Shown piece by piece: positions 7,170-15,740 of a stretch of DNA of 35,128 bases (the first letter of the stretch is position 1; every line of letters begins with the position of its first letter). The stretch spans positions 1 through 35,128 of the forward strand of contig NZ_FMAH01000059.1 of the NCBI RefSeq assembly GCF_900094545.1, written 5' to 3'. Under the pieces are notes generated by a model. It was not told the origin of the DNA, did no database searches, and saw only the letters and a program-made list of their open reading frames with translations. The translations under genes were made by a program, and so were the position numbers. Origin of the DNA: Martinezella miluonensis (GTDB lineage Bacteria; Pseudomonadota; Alphaproteobacteria; Rhizobiales; Rhizobiaceae).

Positions 7170-8345
7170 TCAGCCTTCCTCCCTCAGCTCCTGTTCTACC
7201 AAGGTCGTCCAGAAGGCCACGCCGGAGCCGATGGCATCATCGGCGAAATCATAAGCCGTGTTGTGATGCAGCGCGCCATCGACGGCCGGGCCGTTGCCGA
7301 GCCAGACGTAGCAGCCCGGAGCGTTCTGACCGAAGAACGCGAAGTCGTCGCCTGCCGTCGAAGGCGGGAAACGGGTCAGCACTTTCTCGCCGAAAACGGC
7401 AGTGGCGGCTTTCAATGCCCGCGCGGTGGCATCCGGATCGTTGACGACAGGCGGAATGCGGCGCTCGAACCGGTAGTCGGCCGCAATCCCGTACATGGCC
7501 GCCGTGCCCTGCGCCAGGCGGCCGATTTCCTGTTCGAGCTGATCGCGAACCTCGGGCGCATAGGCACGCGCCGTGCCGCCGATCTCGACGGTGTCGGGAA
7601 TAACGTTCAGCGCATTGGGGTCACCCGCCTGCAGCGAACAGGCGCTGACGACGGCTGGCTGAAGCGGATCGACGACGCGGCCGACAATGGTTTGCAGCGA
7701 GGACAGGAATGTCGCCGTCGCGGTGATCGGGTCTTTGCCGAGATGCGGCTTGGCGCCATGCGTGCCGATGCCGCGAAAGGTGACGCGCCAGGTGTCCGAC
7801 GAGGCGAGCTGCGGCCCTTCGACCACGGCCATCTCGTCGATATCGAGACCCGGCATGTTGTGCAGACCATAGACAGCATCACAAGGGAAAAGATCGAAAA
7901 GACCTTCTTCCACCATGCGCTGCGCGCCGCCGCGGCCTTCTTCGGCCGGCTGGAAGATGAAGTGTACCGTTCCCGAAAAACCGCGCTTGGCGGCCAGATG
8001 GCGGGCGGCGCCGATCAGCATGGTCGTGTGGCCATCGTGCCCACAGGCATGCATCTTGCCGGGAATGGTGGATTTATAGGGACGGTTGGCCTTCTCCGGC
8101 ATGGCCAGCGCATCCATGTCGGCGCGAAGGCCGATGCTGCGCGTGCCGTTGCCAACCTGCAGCGTGCCGACGACGCCGGTCTTGCCGAGGCCGCGATGCA
8201 CCGTCAGCCCCGCCTCTTCCAGCAAGGTGGCGACGATACCGCTGGTGCGCTCCTCTTCGAAGCCAAGTTCCGGATGAGCATGGAGGTTGCGGCGAAGCGA
8301 CGTGAGGAAAGGGAGATCCTGAGCGATCTCTTCAGGCAACGACAT
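7170..8345 (-). CDS. M20-family amidohydrolase (aminoacylase/hippurate hydrolase type)
   Basis: This 391-residue cytosolic zinc amidohydrolase is expected to remove acyl groups from N-acyl amino acids or related conjugates. Motifs seen: RRNLHAHPELG near the start (residues 18-28), LRADMDALAM, MHACGHDGHT (the metal-binding Cys/His segment), FQPAEEG with the catalytic Glu, and the C-terminal HHNTAYDF His. The ATG at 8345 has GAAGGA six bases away and is preferred over the ATG at 8351, which abuts that site. It begins 80 bases after the end of the iron-transporter ATPase on the same strand, so it may be the last gene of that operon. A role in releasing iron from, or degrading, an amide-containing chelator is possible but purely inferred. 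Confidence 0.9.
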   Translation of the reverse strand: MSLPEEIAQDLPFLTSLRRNLHAHPELGFEEERTSGIVATLLEEAGLTVHRGLGKTGVVGTLQVGNGTRSIGLRADMDALAMPEKANRPYKSTIPGKMHACGHDGHTTMLIGAARHLAAKRGFSGTVHFIFQPAEEGRGGAQRMVEEGLFDLFPCDAVYGLHNMPGLDIDEMAVVEGPQLASSDTWRVTFRGIGTHGAKPHLGKDPITATATFLSSLQTIVGRVVDPLQPAVVSACSLQAGDPNALNVIPDTVEIGGTARAYAPEVRDQLEQEIGRLAQGTAAMYGIAADYRFERRIPPVVNDPDATARALKAATAVFGEKVLTRFPPSTAGDDFAFFGQNAPGCYVWLGNGPAVDGALHHNTAYDFADDAIGSGVAFWTTLVEQELREEG

Positions 8346-8425
8346 GGACATTCCTTCGATATGGAGCACGATGACGGCGTGTCTTATCTTCCCCAAAGCG
8401 TGGCCTGCTTCAACCCAAATGACGC

Positions 8426-9483
<1,058 letters not shown>

Positions 9484-9487
<4 letters not shown>

Positions 9488-11094
9488 TGTCCGGCCGTTC
9501 GCTTGGATTGCACGTAAAGGAGAAGGGTGAGCGGCAGCGACAGAACGACCATCATGAAGGCGTAGGGTGCCGCGGAAACATAGTCGATCTCGCTGGTCAG
9601 GGACCAGAACTGCGTCGCTAGTGTTTCCGTGCCGTTGGGAGAGAGCATCAGCGTTGCCGTCAGCTCATTGGTGATGCCGAGCGCGACGAGCGCCACGCTG
9701 GCGGCAAAGCCAGGAGCGGCAAGCCGCATTGTGATCTGCCGCACCGCCTGCGCCGGCGTGCGGCCGAGCGCCATGGCGGCGCGCTCGAGCTCGACAGGCG
9801 CCTGGGCGATGCTGGCGCGCAGGCCGACCATGGCGCGCGGCAGGAAGAGCAGCACATAGGCGAGCAGCAGCGTCGCAAAGGTCTGATAGAGCGGCAGGAT
9901 CAACCGGACGGTGATGGAGACCAGGGCCAGCGCGACGACGACGCCAGGCAGCGAGCCGACATAATAGTGGCAAGCTTCGAGAACGCGCTGCAGCCGGCCA
10001 GGCGCGCGCACCGACAGCCAGGCCATGGGAGCCGCTGCAATGGTGGCGAGGAGGCCGCCGGTTATCGCCAGGGCAATGGTCTGCAGCAGGGCTGAACCGA
10101 CGGTATCGATCCGCCAGATATCCATGCCGCCGAGATAGAGCCAGCGTGCCAGAGTGACGAAGGGAATGCCGAGCGTCAGCACGGCGGTCACGACCGGCAG
10201 TGCGATGGCGGGACCGACGAACCAGCCGAGACGACGGCGGTCCGCCGGGCGAGCAGCACCGGAGCCGATGCGCGCGTAGCGCTCGTTGCCGCGCACCAGC
10301 ACCTCGAAGCCGAGCAGCAGCAGGCAGCAGAGGACGAGGACGCCGCCGAGCATGTTCGCGGCCGGGCTGTTATAGGCCGACTGGAATTGATCGACGATGG
10401 CGGTCGAGAACGTGTCGAAGCGGATCATCACGTAGAGACCGTATTCCGCCAGGAGATGCAGGCCGATCAGCAGCGAGCCGCCGCAGATGGCGAGGCGAAG
10501 CTGCGGCAGGATCGCGCGGAAGAAGACACGCCAGGGGCTAAGGCCGAGCGAGGCGGCGGCATCCTCGATCGCCGGATCGAGCCGGCGCAAGGCAGCAGCA
10601 ACAGGTAGATAGAGAAAAGGAAAATAGGCTAGTACCGATACCAGCACGCCGCTCCAGAGCCCGCGCATGCCGGGCACGAGGCTGACCCAGGCATAGCTGT
10701 GCACGAAAGCGGGCACGGCGAGCGGCGCTGCGGCGAGCCAGGACCAGAGGCGGGCGCCGGGAATATCGGTGCGCTCCGTCAACCACGCGAGCGTCACCGC
10801 GAGCAGGATGCACAGCGGGATGGTGCAGATTTCGAGCAGGACGGTATTGACGAGCAGCTCGCCGACGCGATTGCGGAAGATCAGGGCTGCGACTTCGGCC
10901 CAGCCGGTATCGATCGTGATCCAGACGATGAAACCGAGCGGCACGAGGCTTAGAAGTGCGACGACGGAAGCAAGGGCGACGACGGAAGCATGCCGAACGC
11001 GGCTGCGAGGCGCAGCCGTCAACTGGGGCACTCGCATGGCAGCAGGCTCGCCGGCATATGTGTTCTTCTGCAGCAAATCCGAGCTGCCTTTCAC
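9484..11094 (-). CDS. FbpB-type iron ABC transporter permease, two fused membrane domains
   Basis: The protein has 536 residues and about twelve membrane helices, formed by two tandem permease domains in one chain, as in FbpB/FutB. Each half carries an EAA loop that contacts the ATPase: IEDAAASLGLSPWRVF (about 175-190) and ERAAMALGRTPAQAV (about 437-451). The start is uncertain. GTG 11094 gives the full length, while ATG 11037 would remove 19 residues and still precede the first helix; neither has a clear Shine-Dalgarno. The gene is separated from the binding-protein gene by about 150 bases holding two strong hairpins, and overlaps the ATPase gene by four bases. Confidence 0.92.
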
Positions 11095-11109
11095 GCCCTG
11101 AAATAGGAA

Positions 11110-11135
11110 GGCAATCGCCGCTGACGGCGATTGCC
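11110..11135 (-). other. Perfect 11-bp hairpin between binding-protein and permease genes
   Basis: GGCAATCGCCG and CGGCGATTGCC pair perfectly around a CTGA loop, just before the permease start. No T-run follows. In ABC operons such structures protect the upstream binding-protein mRNA or limit read-through, which would raise binding-protein over permease levels; that role is inferred here. Confidence 0.6.
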
Positions 11136-11159
11136 AGATCGATCGGCCCCAAGGCCATC

Positions 11160-11183
11160 CCTATGCCCCTAGCAGGGCATAGG
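11160..11183 (-). other. Second perfect hairpin in the same spacer
   Basis: CCTATGCCC (11160-11168) and GGGCATAGG (11175-11183) form a 9-bp stem with a 6-base loop. A further GC-rich self-complementary segment, GCGCCGCGGCGC (11226-11237), sits shortly after the binding-protein stop codon. The spacer therefore holds three potential stem-loops in tandem. Confidence 0.55.
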
Positions 11184-11248
11184 ACAGTGATGCAATAGCC
11201 AAGCCCGCCCGAACGCACTCTAAAGGCGCCGCGGCGCGGGCTTTGGCC

Positions 11249-12265
11249 TTAGATGAGGCCGGCTTCCGTCATCAGATCGGTGACCTTCTTGCTGTTCAGC
11301 TTCGAAGGTTCGACCTTGGGTGCCTGCAGGTCTGCCAGCGGCACGAGCTTCGGATTGGAAGCCTCGCCATTGCCGACGGCATATTCATAGGAGCTGCCAT
11401 CGCGCAGAACGGCCTGGCCACCCTTGCCGGTGATCCACTTGAGGAAAGCCTGAGCTTCCTTCTGGTGCTGGCTGGATGCGAGAACGCCGCCGCCGGAGAT
11501 GCTGACGAAGGCGCCCGGATCCTGGTTCTTGAAGTAGTGCAACGCCACGTTCTTGCTGTTTTCACCGGTCTTGGCCTGATCGCCGAACCAGTAATAGTGA
11601 TAGATCACAGCACCTTCGACCTCGCCGGCGTTGACGGCCTTCATGGCGACGCTGTTGCCCTTATAGGGGCTGGCATTTTGCTTCATCGCCTTCAGCCAGG
11701 CGCGGGTCGCATCTTCGCCCTTCAGCTCGAGGAACGCGCTGACGATCGCCTGGAAATCGGCGCCGGCCGGCGAAGCGCCCCAGCGGCCCTTCCACTTGGC
11801 ATCGGCAAGGTCAAGCATCGACTTCGGCAGATCGGCTTCCTTCAGCTTGGTCTTGTCATAGGCAAAAACCGTGGAGCGGGCGGCAACGCCGACCCAATTG
11901 CCATCGGCTGCCTTAAAGGTTTCCGGCACCTGAGCCAGCGTATCGGCATTGACCGGGGCAAACAGCTTGTTGGCATCGACCAGCGCCATGCCCGGCGAGT
12001 TTTCCGTCAAATAGACGTCAGCCGGGGAAGCAGCACCTTCCTGGACGATCTGGTTGGCGAACTGCATGTCGCTACCGTTGCGGATCGTGACCTTGATGCC
12101 CGTTTCCTTGGTGAAGCCATCCGCCCAAGCCTGCGTCAATGCCTCGTGCTGGGCGTTGTAGACGACGATGCCTTCGGATTCGGCGGCGTTCGCCATCATC
12201 GGAGCAACCGCAAGGCCTGCGGCAAGCGCCAGCGCACTGGTGAGATGAGTAAAGGAAAAAGTCAT
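11249..12265 (-). CDS. FbpA/FutA-type ferric iron substrate-binding protein
   Basis: This 338-residue periplasmic protein delivers iron to the permease encoded downstream. The start at ATG 12265 is supported by GAGAGGA four bases upstream. A signal peptide occupies the first 27 or so residues, with cleavage predicted after MMANA. The mature part opens with EGIVVYNAQHEALTQAW, typical of the ferric-binding class. The YHYYWFG segment supplies the paired tyrosines that coordinate Fe(III) in FbpA. The gene is first in the operon and is preceded by a promoter with an iron-responsive-type operator. The substrate was not tested directly. Confidence 0.9.
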   Translation of the reverse strand: MTFSFTHLTSALALAAGLAVAPMMANAAESEGIVVYNAQHEALTQAWADGFTKETGIKVTIRNGSDMQFANQIVQEGAASPADVYLTENSPGMALVDANKLFAPVNADTLAQVPETFKAADGNWVGVAARSTVFAYDKTKLKEADLPKSMLDLADAKWKGRWGASPAGADFQAIVSAFLELKGEDATRAWLKAMKQNASPYKGNSVAMKAVNAGEVEGAVIYHYYWFGDQAKTGENSKNVALHYFKNQDPGAFVSISGGGVLASSQHQKEAQAFLKWITGKGGQAVLRDGSSYEYAVGNGEASNPKLVPLADLQAPKVEPSKLNSKKVTDLMTEAGLI

Positions 12266-12311
12266 TAAGTCCTCTCGCTTAAAAGTCGCCGCCTCGGCGG
12301 CAATGGGATAC

Positions 12312-12340
12312 CCTATATTTTTCCTGACAATTATTTTCAA
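12312..12340 (-). promoter_or_regulatory. Promoter of the iron-transport operon with an overlapping iron-responsive operator
   Basis: On the minus strand, TTGAAA (12340-12335) is followed after exactly 17 bases by TATAGG (12317-12312), a good sigma-70-type promoter 47 bases ahead of the start codon. Overlapping the -35 and spacer is TGAAAATAATTGTCA (12339-12325). It fits the TGA-N9-TCA iron-responsive operator described for RirA in rhizobia and is palindromic at 12 of 15 positions. A repressor bound here would block polymerase. The sequence match is direct; RirA control is inferred. Confidence 0.65.
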
Positions 12341-12383
12341 GTTTACATTGGTGGTTTGCTATCAAAAAAGTTTGAAAAAGGAG

Positions 12384-12655
12384 TCAAGATTTCGTCGCTA
12401 TCTCGGCGGCGAGATCGAGCCAGGCTTTGCCAGCATGTGAGAGATAGCCGCCTGGCCGCCATATTCACGCCATCAGCCACTCCATTTCCGGCTCGATGAC
12501 GAGCGCGCGGCGATATCGGGCGCGAAGCCGGCGGAGCGGCAGGCATCGAGAATGATGCCATTGAGGACAAAGCCGGTTTCGAACAGAATGAAGGGATTGC
12601 CCTGCAGCGCCGCGAACGGCACCGTCTCACGCCCGGCAAGCGGGCTGGTAGCAAC
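12384..12655 (-). pseudogene. Decayed 3' remnant of a LysR-family regulator gene
   Basis: Only part of the effector-binding domain is left. One frame reads SPLAGRETVPFAALQG and then LFETGFVLNGIILDACRSAG, a recognisable LysR core. Near 12505 the coherent reading shifts frame to VIEPEMEWLMA, hits a stop at about 12467, and then resumes in the same frame as WRPGGYLSHAGKAWLDLAAE, ending at TGA 12384-12386. The segment between LMA and WRP is shorter than in an intact LysR, so there is also an internal deletion. No HTH domain is present. It abuts an lrgB-like remnant on the other strand. Confidence 0.75.
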
Positions 12656-12789
12656 ACATGCATCGGCGTAGCCAAGGCGCATGAGATCGGCCGCGAAGAG
12701 GGATCGATCGCCGGTCTGGTCATGGTGCTGCTGGGATTGACGAATGCGCTGGCGGCACGGCTGATCGCCTGGCGCATGCATGCTGCCTC
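12656..12789 (+). pseudogene. 3' remnant of an LrgB/CidB-family membrane protein gene
   Basis: The plus-strand frame reads IGVAKAHEIGREEGSIAG and then LVMVLLGLTNALAARLIAW, which resembles the C-terminal end of LrgB (murein hydrolase export regulator family). No start codon, N-terminal part or partner lrgA is present, and the frame runs without its own stop into the terminator of the neighbouring MFS gene. LrgAB genes commonly lie divergent from a LysR regulator. The identification is from memory of the family. Confidence 0.55.
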
Positions 12790-12792
12790 AAT

Positions 12793-12830
12793 GAAAAAGG
12801 CCGCGGCACTTTCACGCCGCGGCCTTCTTC
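12793..12830 (-). terminator. Intrinsic terminator of the MFS transporter gene
   Basis: A 15-bp stem with one mismatch (12793-12807 with 12816-12830) surrounds an 8-base loop. On the minus strand the stem ends in a TTTTTC run, 17 bases after the MFS stop codon. The other side is A/T-rich too, so it may work in both directions. Confidence 0.85.
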
Positions 12831-12846
12831 AATTCGATAGTCCGTC

Positions 12847-14184
12847 TCAGTTGTCGCGCGTTTCCAGCGTCTTGCTGAAGAAGATGGCGACGAGCGTGCA
12901 AACGACGCCGGACAGCAGATAGAGGCTGGTATAGACGAGGCCGAACTGGCTGGAGAGGGCGAGCGCCACGAACGGCGCGAAGCCGGCACCGATCAGCCAG
13001 GAAAGGTCCGACACGAGAGCCGAACCGCTGTAGCGATAGTTCAGGCTGAAGCGCGAAGCGCTGGCGCCAGCCGCCTGGCCGAAGGAAAGGCCGAGCAGCG
13101 TAAAGCCGACAACCACGTAGATGTGGCGACCGGTCGCACCGCCGTCGAGCAGCCAAGGGGCGACGAAGGCGAAGCAGGCGATCAGCACCGCACCAATGGC
13201 GAGCTGATTGCGGCGGCCGATCCGGTCAGCGAGCATGCCTGAACAGATGATGGCGAGAATGCCGCAGATCGCGCCCAGGAATTCCATCAGCAGGAACGAA
13301 CCGGGGGTCTGTTCGCTATAGAGCGTTACCCAGCCGAGCGGGAAGACCGTGACCAGATGGAAGGTCGCAAAGCTGGCGAGCGGCACGAATGCGCCGATCA
13401 GCACGTCGCGGCCATGGACGCGCAGCAATTCCGTCATCTTCACCGGCTCGAGCTCGTGGCGCTCCAGCAGCGTGCCGAATTCCTCGGTCGCCACCAGGCG
13501 CAGTCGGGCAAAGAGTGCGACGACGTTGACGGCAAAGGCGCAGAAGAACGGATAGCGCCAGCCCCAATCCAGGAAGTCCACCGTCGTGAGGCTCGTGACG
13601 AAATAGGCAAACAGGGCGCTTGCCAGCATGAAGCCGATCGGTGCGCCGAGCTGCGGGATCATCGCATACCAGCCGCGATGGTTCGTCGGGGCATTGAGCG
13701 CCAAGAGCGAAGCCAGACCGTCCCAGGCACCGCCGAGCGCAAGGCCCTGGCCGATGCGGAAGAGGGCGAGCAGGATGATCGCATAGGCACCGACTTCGGA
13801 GTAGCCGGGCAGGAAGCTCATCGCCGCGGTTGAGCCGCCGAGCAGGAACAGCGCGATGGTAAGTTTGACGCCGCGCCCATAGCGGCGGTCGATCGCCATG
13901 AAGATGAACGAACCGATCGGACGGGCGATGAAGGCAAGGGCGAACACCAGGAAGGAAAGGAGTGTTCCATGCAGGGGGTCAGCAAAAGGGAACATCAGCT
14001 TCGGGAAGACCAGGACCGATGCGATGGCATAAACGAAGAAATCGAAAAATTCGGACGTGCGACCAATGATCACGCCGATGGCGATATTGCCCGGAGCGAC
14101 GGAGCCGCCGGCATGCATGCTGCGGGCATCGCTCTCAAGCGTTGAAGATGTAGGGTTCAGTGATTCATGCGTCACGCTGACCAT
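12847..14184 (-). CDS. MFS transporter, metabolite:H+ symporter-like
   Basis: This is a 445-residue inner-membrane protein with about twelve predicted helices. The N-terminal FFDFFVYAIASVLVFP segment and the loop FIARPIGSFIFMAIDRRYGR match the metabolite:H+ symporter branch (relatives of ShiA, ProP and KgtP). LADRIGRRN provides the equivalent loop in the second half. The substrate is unknown; organic acids or osmolytes are typical. GGAGG lies eight bases before ATG 14184. The gene is divergent from cyoA and ends in a strong terminator. Confidence 0.9.
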   Translation of the reverse strand: MVSVTHESLNPTSSTLESDARSMHAGGSVAPGNIAIGVIIGRTSEFFDFFVYAIASVLVFPKLMFPFADPLHGTLLSFLVFALAFIARPIGSFIFMAIDRRYGRGVKLTIALFLLGGSTAAMSFLPGYSEVGAYAIILLALFRIGQGLALGGAWDGLASLLALNAPTNHRGWYAMIPQLGAPIGFMLASALFAYFVTSLTTVDFLDWGWRYPFFCAFAVNVVALFARLRLVATEEFGTLLERHELEPVKMTELLRVHGRDVLIGAFVPLASFATFHLVTVFPLGWVTLYSEQTPGSFLLMEFLGAICGILAIICSGMLADRIGRRNQLAIGAVLIACFAFVAPWLLDGGATGRHIYVVVGFTLLGLSFGQAAGASASRFSLNYRYSGSALVSDLSWLIGAGFAPFVALALSSQFGLVYTSLYLLSGVVCTLVAIFFSKTLETRDN

Positions 14185-14575
14185 GTAGGGAGCCTCCCTC
14201 TCCGAGCACGAGTTCCTCCACGAATTCGTGCATAATCAAGATGTTTATCAAACGTGCGAACATATCAAGTGTCGGGCATGAAATAATTCGCAAATTAGCC
14301 ATCAAAGCCGGCCTTTCCGGCCTTTGTCGCTGCACCGCCTGCATATCAGGAAAGACCACCCGTGGTCATTTGTTCCGATCCGGATATATTAGCTCACATA
14401 AAAGCGAATGATCGGCGGAAAACCTTCTGGATTTTGCAGGGTTTTCCCGATAGGTGGGGCCGCATTCCATACCGCATTGCACTCGCGCTTGCTGCGGTGC
14501 GACGAAACACCTCATATCGTTCATGACCGCCGTCCTTTAGTCGCGGTAGGGTCGAAACAAAAAGAGCTTTAAGAC
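14185..14575. other. Divergent regulatory region between the MFS gene and cyoA
   Basis: No convincing gene lies in these 391 bases. They hold an imperfect inverted repeat GCACGAGTTC / GAATTCGTGC (14206-14215, 14222-14231; 9 of 10 paired) close to the MFS start. A perfect palindrome GACCAC-CC-GTGGTC lies at 14354-14367. On the minus strand, TTGAT occurs three times between about 14235 and 14270. These are candidate operators for the two divergent units. No promoter could be placed with confidence. Confidence 0.5.
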
Positions 14576-15694
14576 GTGCTAAGACTATCGAAGATTTTCA
14601 GCCGTTTATCCGTCATCCCATTGTTTTTGCTGCTATCAGGCTGCAATTTGGTGGTGATGGACCCCTCCGGCGATATCGCCATGCAGCAGCGGGACCTCAT
14701 CATCGTCTCGGTCGTGCTGATGCTGATCATCATCATCCCGGTGATCTTCCTGACGCTGTACTTCGCCTGGAAATATCGCCAGTCGAACAAGGAAGCGACC
14801 TACGAGCCGGAATGGCATCATTCGACGCGTCTGGAGCTGATCATCTGGTCCGCTCCGCTTGCCATCATCATCGCGCTCGGCGCAGTGACCTGGATCAGCA
14901 CCCATCAGCTTGACCCCTACCGTCCGCTCGACCGCATCGCAGCAGGCAAGCCACTCAGTGCCGACGTGAAGCCACTGACAGTCGAAGTGGTCGCACTCGA
15001 CTGGAAATGGCTCTTCTTCTATCCGGAATACGACATCGCCACCGTCAATGAGATGGCTGCTCCGGTCGACCGCCCGATCAACTTCAAGATCACGGCTTCG
15101 GCTGTCATGAACTCCTTCTTCATTCCGGCACTGGCTGGCCAGATCTACGCCATGCCTGGCATGGAGACGAAGCTGCACGCCGTCATCAATCATCCGGGCG
15201 AATTCCAGGGCCTGTCGGCCAACTACAGCGGCGCTGGCTTCTCGCACATGCGCTTCAAATTCCATGGCGTGAACCAGGCCGATTTCGACCAGTGGGTTCA
15301 GAAGGCCAAGAGCCAGGGCACGAAGCTCGGCCGTCCGGAATATCTGGCGCTTGCCAAGCCGAGCGAACGCGAACCTGTGCGCTACTTCAATGCAGTCGAC
15401 GATGGTCTCTACAACGCCATCCTCAACATGTGCGCCGATCCGAGCAAGATGTGCATGAGCGAGATGATGCATATCGACGCCAAGGGCGGTGCCGGCAAGG
15501 AAAGCCACGAAAACCGCGAGCGCCTGATCTACGACAATCAGAACACCAGCTCGGCCGAAATCACGCCTGTCAAGGCTGAAGGCGGTGCCGGCCACACCAT
15601 GCAGCATGGAGACAACTCGATGCCGGGCATGGATATGGGCAATGGCTCTTCTTCCGATTCGTCGACCGGTTCGGCTCAGCATCAGGGTCATTGA
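14576..15694 (+). CDS. cyoA: Cytochrome bo3 ubiquinol oxidase subunit II
   Basis: This 372-residue lipoprotein subunit of the terminal oxidase oxidises ubiquinol and reduces O2. The GTG start is followed by a signal ending in the lipobox LLLSGC (Cys near residue 23), then two membrane helices (about 42-65 and 85-105) and a cupredoxin domain (VVALDWKWLFFYPEY onward). The Cys/His ligands of a CuA centre are absent, as expected for a quinol rather than cytochrome c oxidase. The C-terminal tail is rich in Met, His and Ser (SMPGMDMGNG), as in other CyoA proteins. It is the first gene of cyoABCD, 46 bases before cyoB. Confidence 0.97.
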   Translation: MLRLSKIFSRLSVIPLFLLLSGCNLVVMDPSGDIAMQQRDLIIVSVVLMLIIIIPVIFLTLYFAWKYRQSNKEATYEPEWHHSTRLELIIWSAPLAIIIALGAVTWISTHQLDPYRPLDRIAAGKPLSADVKPLTVEVVALDWKWLFFYPEYDIATVNEMAAPVDRPINFKITASAVMNSFFIPALAGQIYAMPGMETKLHAVINHPGEFQGLSANYSGAGFSHMRFKFHGVNQADFDQWVQKAKSQGTKLGRPEYLALAKPSEREPVRYFNAVDDGLYNAILNMCADPSKMCMSEMMHIDAKGGAGKESHENRERLIYDNQNTSSAEITPVKAEGGAGHTMQHGDNSMPGMDMGNGSSSDSSTGSAQHQGH

Positions 15695-15740
15695 TCCGGT
15701 GCGCTCAATAACAAGACATTTATAAGGACAGAGGCAATCC

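Noticed and set aside
12722..12922. A plus-strand ORF beginning MVLLGLTNAL as an intact small membrane protein.
   Set aside because: Its reading continues upstream as LrgB-like sequence and downstream into the MFS terminator and antisense of the MFS gene, so it is better explained as a gene remnant.
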